From Paragonimus westermani (taxonomy: Eukaryota; Platyhelminthes; Trematoda; Plagiorchiida; Troglotrematidae): a stretch of 64,000 nucleotides of DNA. Below the pieces are notes generated by a model. It did not search any database and was not told the DNA's origin. It worked only from the letters and a program-made list of their open reading frames with translations. The translations under genes were made by a program, and so were the position numbers. The first letter of the stretch is position 1. Each line of letters opens with the position of its first letter. This document shows, piece by piece, positions 1 through 13,100 of this stretch. The stretch lies in NCBI GenBank assembly GCA_008508345.1, contig QNGE01000431.1:22805-86804 (forward strand). Reading direction: 5' to 3'.

Positions 1-1560
1 CAAACTATGAAAAGCCAGGCAGACCATTCATCATTCAATGCACCAACAAAGCCGGAGAGAAGAATGGATAGAAGTCCACAGACACTCACGCATCTGCTTT
101 TTGTCTGGCTGCTCCCCATCGGCCAATCTGACAAGGTTGAACCCGCAAGGACCGAAGTCACAGTCAGCACAGCCCTCCGGATCAAAACAGCACGCAAGCC
201 TGACCACCACGCCAAGGTAGTAGAAAGGGTCAGGAATATGGTCTGGATATGGTACAGTAAATGCAGTCAGTTACTGTGTAACCTCTATGTGGATTTCTGC
301 GAGCTGCCTGACCCGGTGAGCAAGGAGACATTGTGCGGGGTGCTCGGTAGATCTGATTGTCTTGGTACTCTCACTGATATCGTCAGAAAGTTGGAAGTAG
401 AGGTGGAGGCGAAAGTGAGCCCCTAAGGATCGATCTCTGGTAGTTGGCACAGCAACTGGCGTGGAGTAGATTTATGTCCATACACAAATTCTGCTAAACT
501 CACGTTACTGTTAATGCTGAAAGTGGTTTTTAGAGAGCTCATAACGATGTGGGAGTTGTATTTCGCATGGACAGCCACCTTCTGAATATTCCGTGCACCA
601 GCACACCCAGTTAGCTGCATAATTCGATAACGCCGTAATTACATCCAGAAGTTCGGCTCCAACGGCAAAACCGCTATTTTGCGACGGTGTTCTCCACAGT
701 TGGTCCGTTTGACAACACATGCAAGCGGTTTCCTTTCTATTAGTATTTTCCGGAATATCAAGGATTGTTTTCATGCAAGAAATCAGCAATAGTGTAGATA
801 CTGTGGGTGGCTTCACAAACGTCTGCTACTTGGGTAGTAATTGGTCGAATAATGTGCACATACACCACCAGTTTTGAGCCCGTGTGGAGTATGCCAACAC
901 TGAGTTCAGATGTCCCGAGAGGCACGTTTGGAAGAATTATACCTTTAAAATGTGTATAAATCTGACCACTTACCGCCCAGCTGTTCTGTCTATGCTGTTG
1001 TTGGACACTGTAGCTGGTGGATCGAAAAAACGGTGAGAATATTCTTCCTGTTAACCTAGTCTTACGCACGGTCTGGGCTGGATATATGTATCTTGTAATG
1101 GGCAGAGGGCAGAAGATTATACGTAACTATCTATAATATACATATACATCACCTGGCATCGAGCGTGGTTCTACAAATTCAGTAATGAAAACTAAAGTAT
1201 ATGACGACTCACGACCAGGTTTGCAAACGCACACAACATTGCAGCGTAAACATGGCAAATTGTCCGAGTGATTCCAGCGGAAAATATGTAGTGGGTTACA
1301 ACCTCCCATACAAAGGATGCGGTAGACTATGATAGGAATGGAAAAAAACAGCAAGTAGAGTACAGGTCAGCTGTTTACCTCCGATATAGTGTTTATGGAA
1401 GTGAAATGAATTTTGGCGTATCAAACAGCTAGGAGCGAGAGCGAATGTTGCAAACAGACGGGTCACGTAAAATTACGGGACAGATGCATACTTCTGTGAG
1501 CCTGTGAGCAGAATGAAGTTAAATGTGAAACTGGGAATCACGATAGCAAACTAATCTGTG
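1..1560. other. No recognisable gene
   Basis: I see no gene or element that I can name here. The longest open frame is 139 codons at 7-426 on the + strand. It has no recognisable domain and is followed by densely stopped sequence, so it is more likely a chance frame or decayed repeat than a gene. Confidence 0.4.
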
Positions 1561-1572
1561 GTGGCTCATTTT

Positions 1573-1765
1573 CTTCCATCCGCGGTGTCTGAGGCGCATA
1601 TCGACTGTTCCATGGTCGACATGGTTCCGGACACTGGGTTACTTCTCCGAGCGTAAACGGATGAAGGTTTCACTGCGATGCTCGGCCTACCCTTCTGGCT
1701 AGGACACGTTCTTAAGATGGACGACGAGCCCCTTCTTAGGCATACGTTATGGGACCAGCTAAAAG
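1573..1765 (+). mobile_element. RTE-like non-LTR element, C-terminal relic
   Basis: Two short blocks match the region downstream of the reverse transcriptase in fluke RTE-like elements. The first is 'RCLRRISTVPWSTW' (about 1575-1617), matching a family block with the pattern HRCLR-I. The second is 'FWLGHVLKMDDEPLLRHTL' (about 1693-1749), matching the family block LRWLGHVLRM. The blocks lie in different frames with stops between them, so this is a dead fragment. The reverse transcriptase proper is not seen upstream. Confidence 0.55.
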
Positions 1766-1769
1766 CAAG

Positions 1770-2840
1770 AAAGTAAACTACTGGTGACTGGAGGTTGTCA
1801 CCAGCTTATTCAAATGATTCCTTAGCTTTTCGATAATGACTTCAGGCCGTAAATTAACTTGCCTCAGAACGCAACTACCTGAAGGGACCTGATCCGTACT
1901 TGTGTTTGAAGTTCCAATGGGCGACAGTTGTGCTGCGGGTGACATAAATCGTCCCCACATGGTTATATGGCGTTGTGCTGAATACGGCCGCGAGTGCGCT
2001 GACTGTCTCGTTCTGTCAGGCCACCACCGTGCTCACAGCTCACCGGCAATATAGAAGACAAGAGTACATTAGATGAGATACGACAGATGCGGTGCACCCA
2101 TTCTCTGCTTACTGTCACACAAGGACTACCGTCGTTTGTTGCACCACCCACTTCGTTCGGGAACCTGGGCTTTGGTAGCGTTCTGCCCGTTTGAGTATAC
2201 AGCCTCGTTGACACTGTGTATGGCAAGCGTCCTGTTCTCTTTCTCCGACTTACAATTTTTGTCTTTGACTACCCTGTTATCTAAGATGCGATAGTGTACG
2301 CTCATGTAATGGACAATTTCGACTTTATATTTTTGTTAACTTTATTACGTGCTCCGACCTGCCTATTAGTGTTTCACTATTTTACTGATTCAGAGAGATG
2401 AAGGTTTCACCTTCTCATTAGCCCATCAACTGGCTGACGAACATCAGCCGGTTGGATGAAGAGGCTTCGCTCACAGGCCTCTTGGTCTTATTCATTTGGG
2501 TTTACACTGAGTGCGTGGTGTGTGAGTGCAAGCCTAAGGGGTGCGGCGCAAGTCTCTTTTGGTGAGTGCCATGCACAGATGTGCTTTGACCTTGATGAAC
2601 GTGACAAGACGGGTCGAAACGGATGCCGCCAACCAAGAGCGCAAACGAAAATATTGAAAGAAACGTCAGTTCATGCATCACTCATCCCAACACTGCGAGT
2701 TTATACACTGAAAGCTACACATATGTACATTCCATATCACGGTTTCACTAGACAGTGCTCTTGTGTAACATGTAAGTTAGAATTGTTAGGTCACACACCG
2801 ACATATCTTCCATCGGAAAATGCTGTAATCATCACACTTT
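1770..2840. other. No recognisable gene
   Basis: Open frames here (for example 131 codons at 2456-2851) show no known motif. The stretch lies between two non-LTR relics and may contain their eroded parts, but nothing in it can be assigned. Confidence 0.35.
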
Positions 2841-2844
2841 TAGA

Positions 2845-3965
2845 GGCGTAAAGGGCTTTTGATCGTGCGCTTCATAAACACCTCCTGAAAAGTATCGTCT
2901 TTTGGTATACAAGGTCCCTTGTATAACTAGCTTTCGTCATATCCTGAATACCGCGCTCAAACAACCAAAATAAGAGAGCGCTGCTTAACAGCAAAACCGG
3001 TGATTAGTGGATTGACTCAAGGAAGCGATCTGGAACCGTTGCTTCTCTCCACTTATGTAAATGGTGTATGCAGCGTCATTAGACATGGCAAGCTCCTGTT
3101 TGCTGACGATATTAAAATCGTTTAAACATTCTGTTAACCCGGCAACATCGCTTTCTGCCTACGAAATATACGACAAAATCTAACGTCAAACATGACTGAT
3201 GATGTGCTCAGCGAGCAAATCGAACATCGCTACCTATGAACATTAGTTACCGGTTGTTGGGCATACAAGACAGCTTTGATATTGATAACGCCAGCTCCCT
3301 TGGAAATCCAAGGATGCGTTATTCAAACTCTTCTAATTTCTCCAAACAAGTATGTGTTCAGGTAGCAAAAAATGAAGACACCAGGCGGTGTCAAAAAGAC
3401 GTCTAGTTTACTGGCTGCGAGGCTGGCGCTTCACAAAATTCGTGCGTGACCTCGACTGGAATAACGCATATTCATTTACTATCATCTGCGCGAGTCCGAT
3501 AAGTTTGCGACACAAAACCTACAACGACCATCTACCAAAAAATTTTTAGGAAACGCCTCTCCATTCACCCCCGAGCAACGCTTGGCACTAAACCACCTCG
3601 GTTATGAAGACTGAGACTGAACCTTACAAAATTTTATGTACTCATACATTAGGATGCCATAAGTACACCGTTTACCTACAACCAAACACGATATATTTAA
3701 AGGAAAAAAGGCTTGCAGTTATCAACATTGCAGTCTGCAAAAAGATACGCACAAACTTCTTCATTGTAAGATATTTCTGTATTTCGAATAAAACTCCGAA
3801 TGAAATCAGAGCCAGGAACAACATTCAGCGTTTTTGAGGAGGGCTTGGACAGCCAACTTATGCTTTCAAACACAGTGTCAGTTTCAAATCTTATGTATCC
3901 TTTGGTGAAATTTTCGAGTGTTGCCGGGGAAGCATTCAGCCGTTAGCCGCAAATAACGTACATAC
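2845..3965 (+). mobile_element. CR1-like non-LTR retrotransposon, degenerate RT
   Basis: This is a dead reverse transcriptase of the CR1/jockey type on the + strand. In order it shows a motif-A-like 'AFDRALHKHLL' near 2850, 'LTQGSDLEPLL' near 3014 (the family's VPQGSVLGPLL turn) and 'LLFADDIKI' near 3092, which keeps the catalytic FADD box. At 3740-3835 'RARNNIQRF' resembles the LP-x-x-V-x-A-N-x-x-x-FK block near the protein's C-terminus. Frameshifts and stops break every block. The 0.82 kb repeat at 4222-5043 follows. The minus-strand relic at 18764-19096 shows the same order (C-terminal block, then a repeat of the same family), so the repeat may be part of this element's 3' region. Confidence 0.6.
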
Positions 3966-4221
3966 TCGTCCCCGCGATGGCGCCCCCTTGAAGACAAGCT
4001 GTGTGAGACGGTTCGTTATATCCTTGTCATTCATTCACACACCCGTCCAGCATTTGATCTTTCGCATGCTCACGAAAACGTGGAAACCAATATCACTTTA
4101 TTCATGTGTGTTCATTCATGTACACGCATTGCCCAGATTGCTAGAGAATGTAAAACTGGCGTTCATTAGTAAATCAAGCAGAATGACCTCACAGGGGCCG
4201 TACTGAGAATGCGCATATAGA

Positions 4222-5043
4222 GAATGATCAGGTTTCCAATTCACATGTACATTTTTCCACATGTCATATTCTAGTTATCCTCGTAATCATCAGGTTCATA
4301 AGTCTTATTAGCCCTCAGACCATGATTAATGGCAGCCGATAGTAACGGAGTAGTGACTATCATACAACACCCCCCCCACAAATCCGCGGAAAACGTCCAT
4401 CTCGTATAGCTTACGCAATCGCATCTAAACCTTGATTTCGCCTCCTTGTTCTCTCCCCTGCCTCAAACCCTCCTTGATAACCACCCAACAACTCTTGTGC
4501 GTTACGAAATATGGATTTCAGTTCGAACATCGGTCTTATAAAGCGAATGGACGTCAAACTCCTGACGGAGTTTTGATGACTACGTGCCAATCATTCTAGA
4601 GGTAGCTGCCGATTACTCAATCATCGCGAGGTACCATGACAACTAGTCGGCAGCGCCACATATTCTAGTTCTCAACGCAGTTGTCAAGATCGCATAAAGT
4701 CTTTGTCGAATAAGATCACACACACTATTTATCATAGTAAATGTGGTCACTTCACATTTTTCCGTTTAGTACGTGATGTTGCGTTCATTTTCGTAATTCC
4801 ACAAACATCCGTCGCGTGAGGAAATCTTTTGTCACGAGTGAACGCACAGAACCATCTCTTGATCAAACGATTTCAGAGGTTATCAACTTTTGGACGGTCT
4901 TCAGCAATCCACGAAGTCCTGCTTTGGAATCCGGCCAATCAATCGCCGGATTTTTGAAGTCTCCATCCTCCCTCGCCATAGCCGGCTTATTTCAACAATA
5001 TCCCGACGCTCTTTATATCTAGTAATGACAGAGCACTCTGAGG
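4222..5043 (+). repeat. Inverted repeat copy A (~822 bp)
   Basis: This block is almost identical to the reverse complement of 22199-23028. I noticed only about three substitutions (near 4643 and 4690) plus a C-run length difference (8 C here against about 16 G including one N in the other copy). A diverged third member lies at about 17980-18330 on the minus strand. The block contains a 68-codon frame (4816-5022) that is conserved only because the DNA is; it has no known domain. No terminal inverted repeats are visible. It may be the 3' untranslated part of a CR1-like element or a separate short mobile unit. Confidence 0.85.
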
Positions 5044-5814
5044 ATGCATTTGTACGTATTCGAGTGTGCGCTGGGGGATGCAGGCTATCTATGTACACAT
5101 TTGATGCGGTGACCGTTAATTGGCTGGCGCGTGACAAATTCGATCGTTGGTACTTAGTCCGGCAGTTAACCAGATTTTTCGCAAGATATAGTGAGTGGTA
5201 AACCTCAGCGGAGAGCTTTGAGCCACCCTCTAGACGGTTTGCGTTGTGACGCGTTTGGGAAATTCCGTAATAAGCTGCGAATGTTTTAGCTGAAGAATGT
5301 AACGAGTCGCGTTCTGACAAATTGTGGAATGCGTCCGCAGTACTTCCGAAATTGGGAGGGCGAAATTCCCGAATGTGTAGTGTACAAGCAACGATACGTT
5401 TTGAGTGTACTGTACTAGGAAGAGCAGACAAACGGGTGACATAAAACACAGATAAGTATGTTGTGTTTTCTCCGTATGGCGGTATGGTGTTTCAGGTTCG
5501 AGGATTTCCAGTGTCCCTTCGTTATTCATTTTTCGTAAAAGGACGGAGTTCTGCGTATTTCCCACAGTTACTTAGTTCACAACCACTGGATAATATCGGT
5601 CGATCCGTGAGTATATCCAGCTCAACGTATGCTGAAGAGTACGGCGAAGATAGCTGTTTGTGGGCCGTTGGATAGTTTTTATAAAACCACGGAGACTTGA
5701 GTATGATATAGTGATGAATCATAGTGATGTTATGTTGTCAAGGCTGATGAGGCGGCTACGAGAACATCCCGACTGCATTTTGTAGAGCAAACAGAATACT
5801 TCCGAAGCCGCGGG
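5044..5814. other. Weakly repeat-related, no gene
   Basis: The first ~25 bp still resemble the flank of the second inverted copy, at roughly 70% identity. A 182-codon minus frame (4901-5449) runs antisense through the end of the repeat and has no recognisable motif. Nothing else can be supported. Confidence 0.35.
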
Positions 5815-6262
5815 ACCTGTGTACGTGGAAACGGACGACAAGGGCAGGCCATTGGTGTTGTCATTCACCACCGAAAGGCTTCAGAAACTTCACGTAAGTT
5901 ATGGAAGTGTTATTTTGGCGGATTCCACGGATGAGTGTAACAACGGAGCCCGCCAGTTATGGCGCGGTGCTGTTGTGCATTTCACCGGCGATGGATGAAG
6001 CGTTTTTCATAGCTTACTTCTCAATAGATGCTCGATTCATTACGAGGTCATGTTGGAGATCGTTCAGCAGCCGTCGCAACCGAAAGATTTTCGGGCGATT
6101 GTGGTGGACAGGCATTTTACACAGCTAGTATGTTTAGGAGAATACTTTTCTAATGCCAAGGTCTTGTTCTGTTCACTTCATATGAAGAAGAATATAGTTG
6201 ACAGTTGTGGGCAGTTGAAGGACAAATCTCCGGATGAGAAAACTTTCACGCTGAATAACTGA
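5815..6262 (+). mobile_element. Mutator-like (MULE) transposase relic
   Basis: Three overlapping frames together read like the core of a Mutator-like DDE transposase. 'SYGSVILADSTDECN' (near 5898) matches the strand carrying the first catalytic Asp (family pattern GDVLLxDxTYxxN). 'AVVHFTG' then 'FFIAYF' match the next strands. 'FRAIVVDRHFTQLVCL' (near 6080) carries the second catalytic Asp (xVTDRD). 'NAKVLFCSLHMKKNI' is the C-x-x-H helix. At least two frameshifts and a stop separate the blocks, so no product can be made. No terminal inverted repeats were identified. Confidence 0.6.
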
Positions 6263-7425
6263 GTAACCTTCGGTATTGCAAGTCAGAAGAGGAGAGCAGC
6301 GTTTATAATCGCAACATGCAGATCTGTTAAAACGTTCAAACGAGGAAGACTATGAAAGACGTGGCAGCGTGCACCAGGAAATGGGAATAATAATAGGTGG
6401 GAGGTGGTCGAAGGATATATCGAGGGTAATCTGTGACTTAAGTAAAGGTTGTTGAAATGCAGACAACGCACAGGGGGGGAGTCGACAAGAACACGCCTTG
6501 AGAACCGTGAGAGCGCCGCCCCTGAATCTTACTGGCTTGAGACACACGCCAACCATCTGAGCACACCGAGTTCGTAGCATTCATTCCTCAAGTTTCACTG
6601 GCTACAATCACCTCATACTGCAGACCTATATTTCAGACTCACGCTAGCAACGTCACCAAACAATAACTTGCTATTTTAGTTGGGAGACAGAGAGCTCCTA
6701 CACTGCCGACGATCAGACTACTGCCAACTGAAATGAAAACAGCACAAGAGGCACCATTCCGCTCCCTTTAATGTCCCATCGCCTGAACAAATGATTTCCA
6801 AGCAAGACTAACCTCCGTCGTAACTTACGTTAAAAGTAAGCACCACTTCAAGAAGACTCCTCCATTACGCCACCGATCACCCCCAGGAGGAACACACAAT
6901 GACAGAACATCCATTAATAATGTGTGACCATTTGCCATTTCCACATAGCTCCCATCAAGCGGAAATTCCAATTACAACATTTAAATGCCTCACATTAGCG
7001 ATGAAAATCCGCATCCTTCCAGCACACCAGTTCATTCCCAAGTTGTAGCCATAAGCGAGCAAACAAATCACCTCATGTACCCACAATAACTGCACGTACT
7101 ATTGTTAGATCACATACTGCATATTTCATCCAGCTTGCATCCACCGTACACCTATGCATCCAGCAAATATGTCATACTCCCAATTCCCCCATATCGATCA
7201 CTTGTAGAAAAAGCATGCAAACCACTAGGGAGTCTATCGCCCTTAAATAGCACTCCTCGGTTCCGCTTCAAATGAGCACCAACAAAATTCTTCACTAATC
7301 ACGTGAAGTTCTACGGCCGATGACCACCAACCGGAAGCACTCCCTGAACAAACTTGAACTATTTGAAACGTCCACACATAGCTAACCTAATAAAACACAA
7401 ACTAATATTATATCACATTTTCCTA
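6263..7425. other. No recognisable feature
   Basis: This stretch is rich in stop codons in all frames. I see no coding pattern, tRNA or tandem repeat. Confidence 0.4.
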
Positions 7426-7429
7426 GCTG

Positions 7430-7626
7430 AAGCTATGGAACAAACAATCTGTCGTTTTTGTTGCTGCCACGTCATTTCTTGCGCCCTTCATTTGGCAGAT
7501 TTCTCTTTTGTGCCATCATTTAATTCTTCATCGTTTGTATCTCCTGTTGTTATGTGTAATGATTGCGCACATCACAGAGTTTTCATATCATTCTTCGAAA
7601 AATTTGCATTATCAATATTACGATAA
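7430..7626 (+). repeat. Dispersed repeat tail, + copy
   Basis: The segment resembles minus-strand sequence at 21888-22127 and, less closely, at 17660-17900. Chance translations show the relationship: 'LADFSFVPSFNSSSFVSPVV' here against 'LADFTSVLPFTSLLFLSPVI' in the 22 kb copy. In both minus-strand cases the tail lies just downstream of a copy of the 0.82 kb repeat, so all are probably one family's 3' end. Confidence 0.5.
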
Positions 7627-7629
7627 GTG

Positions 7630-9295
7630 ATGTCCGCTTTTGGTCACACTCTGTTTCGCATTATTATTTTCTTGGCCATGTGTTCTCGTTCTTTTCAATC
7701 CACTGGTTCGTGATCTACTTCGTTGATCTGAATTTCAACTAGTTTCTTGTCTCATCGGCCTGACATTTTTCTCTCTCACTTTCCACCCTCCAAAGTTGGT
7801 GATAATACATGTGGCCAGCGCGCCAAATTTTTGCCTCCACTGCCGCGCGTAAAATTCGACAGCTAGCTGCAAACCAGGTATTACTTTGTCAAACTTTTTC
7901 AATCTCATTCGTCGTAGGAACGTGTATTGTATTCAACTGTTCTAGTTGTTTATAAGAAATTCGCCGGCACTTGATCTACCCTTGCATCATGACCACCCTC
8001 CGAGTGCCCTTTGGCCATATGTTTATCGATTATTTAAGTCGGAACCTGATGTTTAGAATACGCTCGACAGGTGGCCAAAATATCGTCCGTGCAACTATTC
8101 TGTCTGTCGGCACAAACAAAAATTCTCTCATTATTTTGTTTTTTTCGGTGCTGGTAACTTTATCTAGTATTTCTGCAAAAACCACGATGTTGATGAAGTC
8201 CTTCAGAACGATCCAAAAACCAGTATAACATAGATGAGTAGAAAGCATATTCCATCCGAAAATACCGTCCTTATTATGACCAAACCGTCTTCGAGTGAAG
8301 CGTAGAGAAATAACTACCACTGAATTCAAAGCACGATTTCGTCGAAGGTTCCGCTGTACGATTTTGTAGCCGATAAAACGAGCAAAACAATCAGCTGCAC
8401 ACCTCCAGTGTAATGGAAAGCACAACAATAAAACCGTGCCGTAAATCAACAATTGACCGCTTGAAGTTGGATAAACATCACAAGATCAATATGGAAAGTA
8501 TTCTTACGAGTCCTTTCAGTAACACGAACTTAACAGGGAACGTCCACCCTCCAGGGAGTGGTTTCACTTTTGCGCACGAATGATCGAAAACCTCATACGA
8601 AGTGTTTCCAAGTTAGAGTTGTGGTGAAGTGGTACACATGAAATTTTCAAGTCATGTATGAAAAGCGTCTTATTTCAGTTGGCGTAATAACCTCTGGCAT
8701 CACAGAGTTTTAATTCACTTCCTGAGGTTGAATCTGCCTGGCTGCAGACGATGAAGACACTTTCATAAGGATATTCAAGAAGACATACCTGAAGTTTGAG
8801 AAAAATTCGGGTAACTTGCGCATATTTTGACGGGAAACTCACACAGGCGTCCTCAGCAACACTGTTCAGGCAGCTACAAATGCTAAGAGCATGCAGGAGT
8901 ACAACCCCGAGCAGGCTGTTCATGTGGACGTGCAGTGTACAAATATTTACACCATACAAGTCAAACAACACACTTCAAACGATAATGATTTCATACAGCT
9001 CATGTGACCACAAGTTTTAGTTTCCCAACCTATAAATTTGCAGCGTCCCGGGTCGTCCACCATCGTACTTATGGATACCCGAACGAAAAAATACACCGTG
9101 TCCACGCAAAAGACGGCCAGATAGGTAAGCTTAATGTATATCTCAAAAATAGACTTTTGGCTTCGAATAGTGAGCCGCATACCTGCGACTCGATTAATCA
9201 TTTCCAGTGAGATTGTGAAGTGAGTGTATGTCTACGGGAATTATGGGGGTAGAATGCGTTGACATGACCTAGGTAGTCTACGTACGCGACACAGC
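7630..9295. other. No recognisable gene
   Basis: The longest frame is 140 codons on the minus strand (8030-8452), with no motif I recognise. There is no sign of a splice-bounded exon with family similarity. Confidence 0.35.
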
Positions 9296-9299
9296 AAAC

Positions 9300-9735
9300 T
9301 ACACGATCTCAACAAACCCATTAAGTTGCGAGATTTATTAGGAATGGATGACAATTATTGCTTTCTACTACGAGAGAAAGTGCTCAGGTTTTTCATGTTT
9401 TTACCTAGAAGTGCCTTTCACTTGTGCCGTAAGTATGGAGATGTTATTCTCGGTGATGCCACACATCAGTTAAATTGTGGCGGATTCATACTTTGAGGTG
9501 CTTTGTTGCCTGATGTAATTGAAGCGAGCCCTATATTTTTTTCTCGCTGATGCCCAAAGAAACTACTGTCCGTTGTAGGATGGTCTTTGGACGCCTGTTT
9601 GAAATGTTGTCTTCCACTTCTGCTATCCGAACCCTCGTTTTTGATCGTTCAACATCACCTCGGAGGACCATACGTGACGTTTACGTACAACATTTCATTG
9701 AATCTGCCGTTGTCACTCACTGAATGATGGGGCTA
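9300..9735 (+). mobile_element. Second MULE-like transposase relic
   Basis: 'RKYGDVILGDATHQLNCGGF' (from about 9429) matches the first-Asp strand of Mutator-like transposases. About 160 bp on, 'FEMLSSTSAIRTLVFDRS' (from about 9598) matches the helix and second-Asp strand. A stop (near 9497) and a frameshift lie between them. It is related to the relic at 5.8-6.3 kb but clearly diverged from it. Confidence 0.5.
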
Positions 9736-9838
9736 GACGCTATCGATAGTTGATCAACTTAAGCAAACAGCAAAAGAGCCCTATTTACCAGCGGACCCGA
9801 AATGTGGTTTTCACTGCAGGGTGTTACGTCCGTAAGTA

Positions 9839-10180
9839 GTGAAGGTCATCTATTATATGACAGTTTTATATGACCTGTATATTATATATGTACATATGAT
9901 ACATGTTATATATTTAATACGTACATTATGCATGATACGCATGCAGTCGTGTAATTTTAGTGTGCACATACACACAAACACTCCAATATTCATACACGTA
10001 TGTATGCACACATGTATACATTGAACGCATACGGATATGTACACGAATATATTTACATATAAATACAGAAAGTGTGAATACATGTATAACGCACACGTCA
10101 CATATATCCAAATGTATGTATTCATTTCGGTGTATACATATGCATACACTGAAAATAAAGTTGTATACGTCCAATCATTT
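9839..10180. repeat. Low-complexity AT/AC-rich tract
   Basis: The tract consists of irregular alternating tat/aca/cat motifs ('atatatgtacatatg'-like). Overlapping frames of 60-120 codons on both strands are compositional artefacts rich in Tyr, Ile, His and Cys. Confidence 0.7.
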
Positions 10181-13100
10181 CCCCAATTCATCTCTGCCTA
10201 CGTGCGTGTACGTACCAATAGGCACCTACACATTTTGTTATTTTGGGAACATTTTGGAAATTCAGCTGTACGTCAGCATGCACGTATTTGCCCATCTTGA
10301 TCTAAGAGAACAAGTTAACCAATAAGAAAATTGTTTCAAAGTCATCCGGTGCATTATTGAGTTCCCCAAGTATTTTTTTCTGATATGGATGAGCAGCCCT
10401 TCACACCTTTAGTTGGGAACAGAATAAAGGCAACTAGGTTGCACAGTTACCTCTAAAAGGGTGAGACATTTCGTACGGCTCACTAGACAAGGTCACATCT
10501 CAAAGGTTGTCGGAAGTTATGTGCAGAGGGGCCAAATGTAAAACTCGGTTATGAGAAGCGCGTGGAAAGAACTTTCCAACAGATCCGGCAGCCGCGGGAG
10601 AGACTGCTCGCTGGAATTCTCCCCCAATATCCGTCCCTCGAATGGCATTCGTAACGTCTAGCTAAACCACTGTCAGGAATCTTTTAATGCTTACAGCACA
10701 TTGCTGTTGGCTCCACCTTGATACCGATGGTCTCTGTGCACCAGGGGCCCTCGTGAAAATAAGATACATCCCCCAAGCCCCCGACCAGTCTCTGGATCGA
10801 CTAGCATCAAAGACGTTGAGGATAAAAGCCGTTCCGTGATTAAAAACCCGCATCCCTGACAAGAACGTAAGGCTGAACAGCCGCCCCGAGAAACAGCCGT
10901 TGATCACCTACCTCGCAGTGGCGATGGACAAGCTTTTTGAAGTGCGGGTTGATCGACACCGTTTCCCTCACTGAGCTGTTCGTTCAGAATACCCTCCAAA
11001 GGACAGGTGACTTATATCAGGCTCTAGAAACCCCACCATGTTCTCCAACTAAACGGCACGGATTAACCTCTCCGAGCCGGAGACACTACACAATCAATCC
11101 GACGGACCAGTGGTTTCTCACAGTCGCATACGCTGTCATTTACACGACTCCGCCTATCTGGAAGTCGCGTTCTCAATCCAACTACATTTGTCGAGCCTTA
11201 AAAGTGGGAAGATATTTCCTTATTGGCTACTTCCGGAATGCAGGGGCTAGGTAACTGGACCGTTTCCATTGCACAGTGTATCCGTTGGTGGGGGTTAACT
11301 GGAATTTACACTTACCTCGATGTGAACTTGGTTCTCTGGTGAGCAACACGATAATTGGTACCTCATCTGGCGCATTCTCTTGGCAATTTCTACACATTTT
11401 TCCTCATTGTTTGCGTTCCGAGGCAGTCGTGCACATTATTTCTCTGTGCAGTCAACCAGACAGCATGGTTTGGAAGAATAACCGCGGAATACGGATTAAG
11501 CAGCCTAGTAAGTGAGTTAGACGAATGTGGTGATCGAAAAATCGCACATGTTCCCAGCTAACCCCGGCGCAAATTTTCAGGATCAGTTTTCACGATAAGA
11601 TTTGTAGTAAAATATCTCCTTTAGTACTGGAAAGGCATCAGCATGCTACTCAAACGAATACGTAAACGACCTACCGGTGTTTGAGGGTACCAAAGACTTA
11701 TCGATAGGTGTTGGTAGATGATAATCAGAAATAATTCTGGAATTAAACTTCTGGGCACTGCCGTAGCGTGAGTTTCTGAGGGAAAAATTAGACTGCAAGC
11801 ACAACACACACCATTATTCAGTTCATTCATACGATGGCTTGTTACTGACGAAAATGTGAGCGGCTTTTTCAATTACTTTTTCGGATGTCACGGCGCTCCT
11901 CGCATATTATTGGTGGACCGTGGATTTCTGAGTTACCGTGAGCAACCAACAAGTCACTACTTTTTATTTCCTTCTTATCAAATACGGAAGTAAGAATACC
12001 CGAGGTTTGTGTCACCGGCTAATACTTTTTGTCTCAACCTACTCGTAAATCGAAACTACCGAAATCTGTGTTGTCTAAAAGTCCAGTAGTTTGACGCACC
12101 ACACTGCCGTGTTGTTAGCATCATTTTAGTTTCCGATCGCGCAATTCGTATTCACGTCTCACAGTGCTCCTGACTCGTGCTTGTTCGTGTTATCGCTTTT
12201 TACAAGACTATCGCTACGAGCCCCACCTCATGAAGGCACTGTTCCTTGGCGTGTGCACGTTACACGATCCTGTATCAGAAGAATGATGGATAATTCAAGG
12301 CAGTCATCTAGCTTGCCTGTTACAGTGCGGCTTTCGATGCTTTGGTTGTTCTCGTGCTAAACTGTACAAAACCTTGCATTCTGATGTGTGTAAAAATAAC
12401 TTGCCACTGATGAACATTGTGGACAACAAGCAGATGTCATTTATCATAGAAAATATTTCGGAGATTTTGTCTCGCAGGATCACTTAAAGGAAGCGGAAAG
12501 AGAAGTACAGTAGCAGCGTACTTGCCAATTCCGACGTTTTGGTATGTAAGCCGCAGCTATCGAAGACAGTGGTAGCCTCCTCAGCAGAATTACAGCACTG
12601 GTGCACACCATGTCCACCGGGGATGTTCATAACGGGCAGAGCTTCAAAGCACAGCAATGTGAAGCGCGCAGAACCTGCACAGTAAGAAAACCTGAACGTG
12701 GGAACGCATTTCACATATTACAGCTTGAAGTTTTAGAGACTGATTCATCCCTAGAGGAACCTCTCGAAGGTCACAAGAAGGATAACTGTGGTCGTTTCAA
12801 AGTTTTGTGTAACGTGGCTTTTACCACATCAATACGCATCGATGCTCACAAGCTTGTTAGACTGAATGAGATACTGAAGAGCCCTTAAAGTCCGTGTGCC
12901 AAGATGCCCAGAGTAGTCCCCACTACCACTGAGATGAACACAACGATCCCACGCTTGACCTCTGAATTTGGACGATTCCGGATAAGTTGATAGCTTGATT
13001 GCATCTACCGCTGTGCTTCATAAATCACTGGAATGTTCGTCCAGGGGATTTAGTGTTTGCTCGATCGGTCGGGGACTTCAGGCTTGAGCTAGGTGCTATA

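Noticed and set aside
7..426. 139-codon ORF at the left edge
   Set aside because: No motif, unremarkable composition and no continuation with splice sites; a second frame overlaps it. Not enough to call a gene.
4901..5449. 182-codon minus-strand ORF
   Set aside because: It runs antisense across the end of the 0.82 kb repeat into unrelated sequence. The other near-identical repeat copy shows the same residues only within the repeat, so this is a shadow frame.
9839..10325. Five overlapping ORFs of 60-120 codons on both strands
   Set aside because: All arise from low-complexity tat/aca sequence and have biased Tyr/Ile/His/Cys composition.
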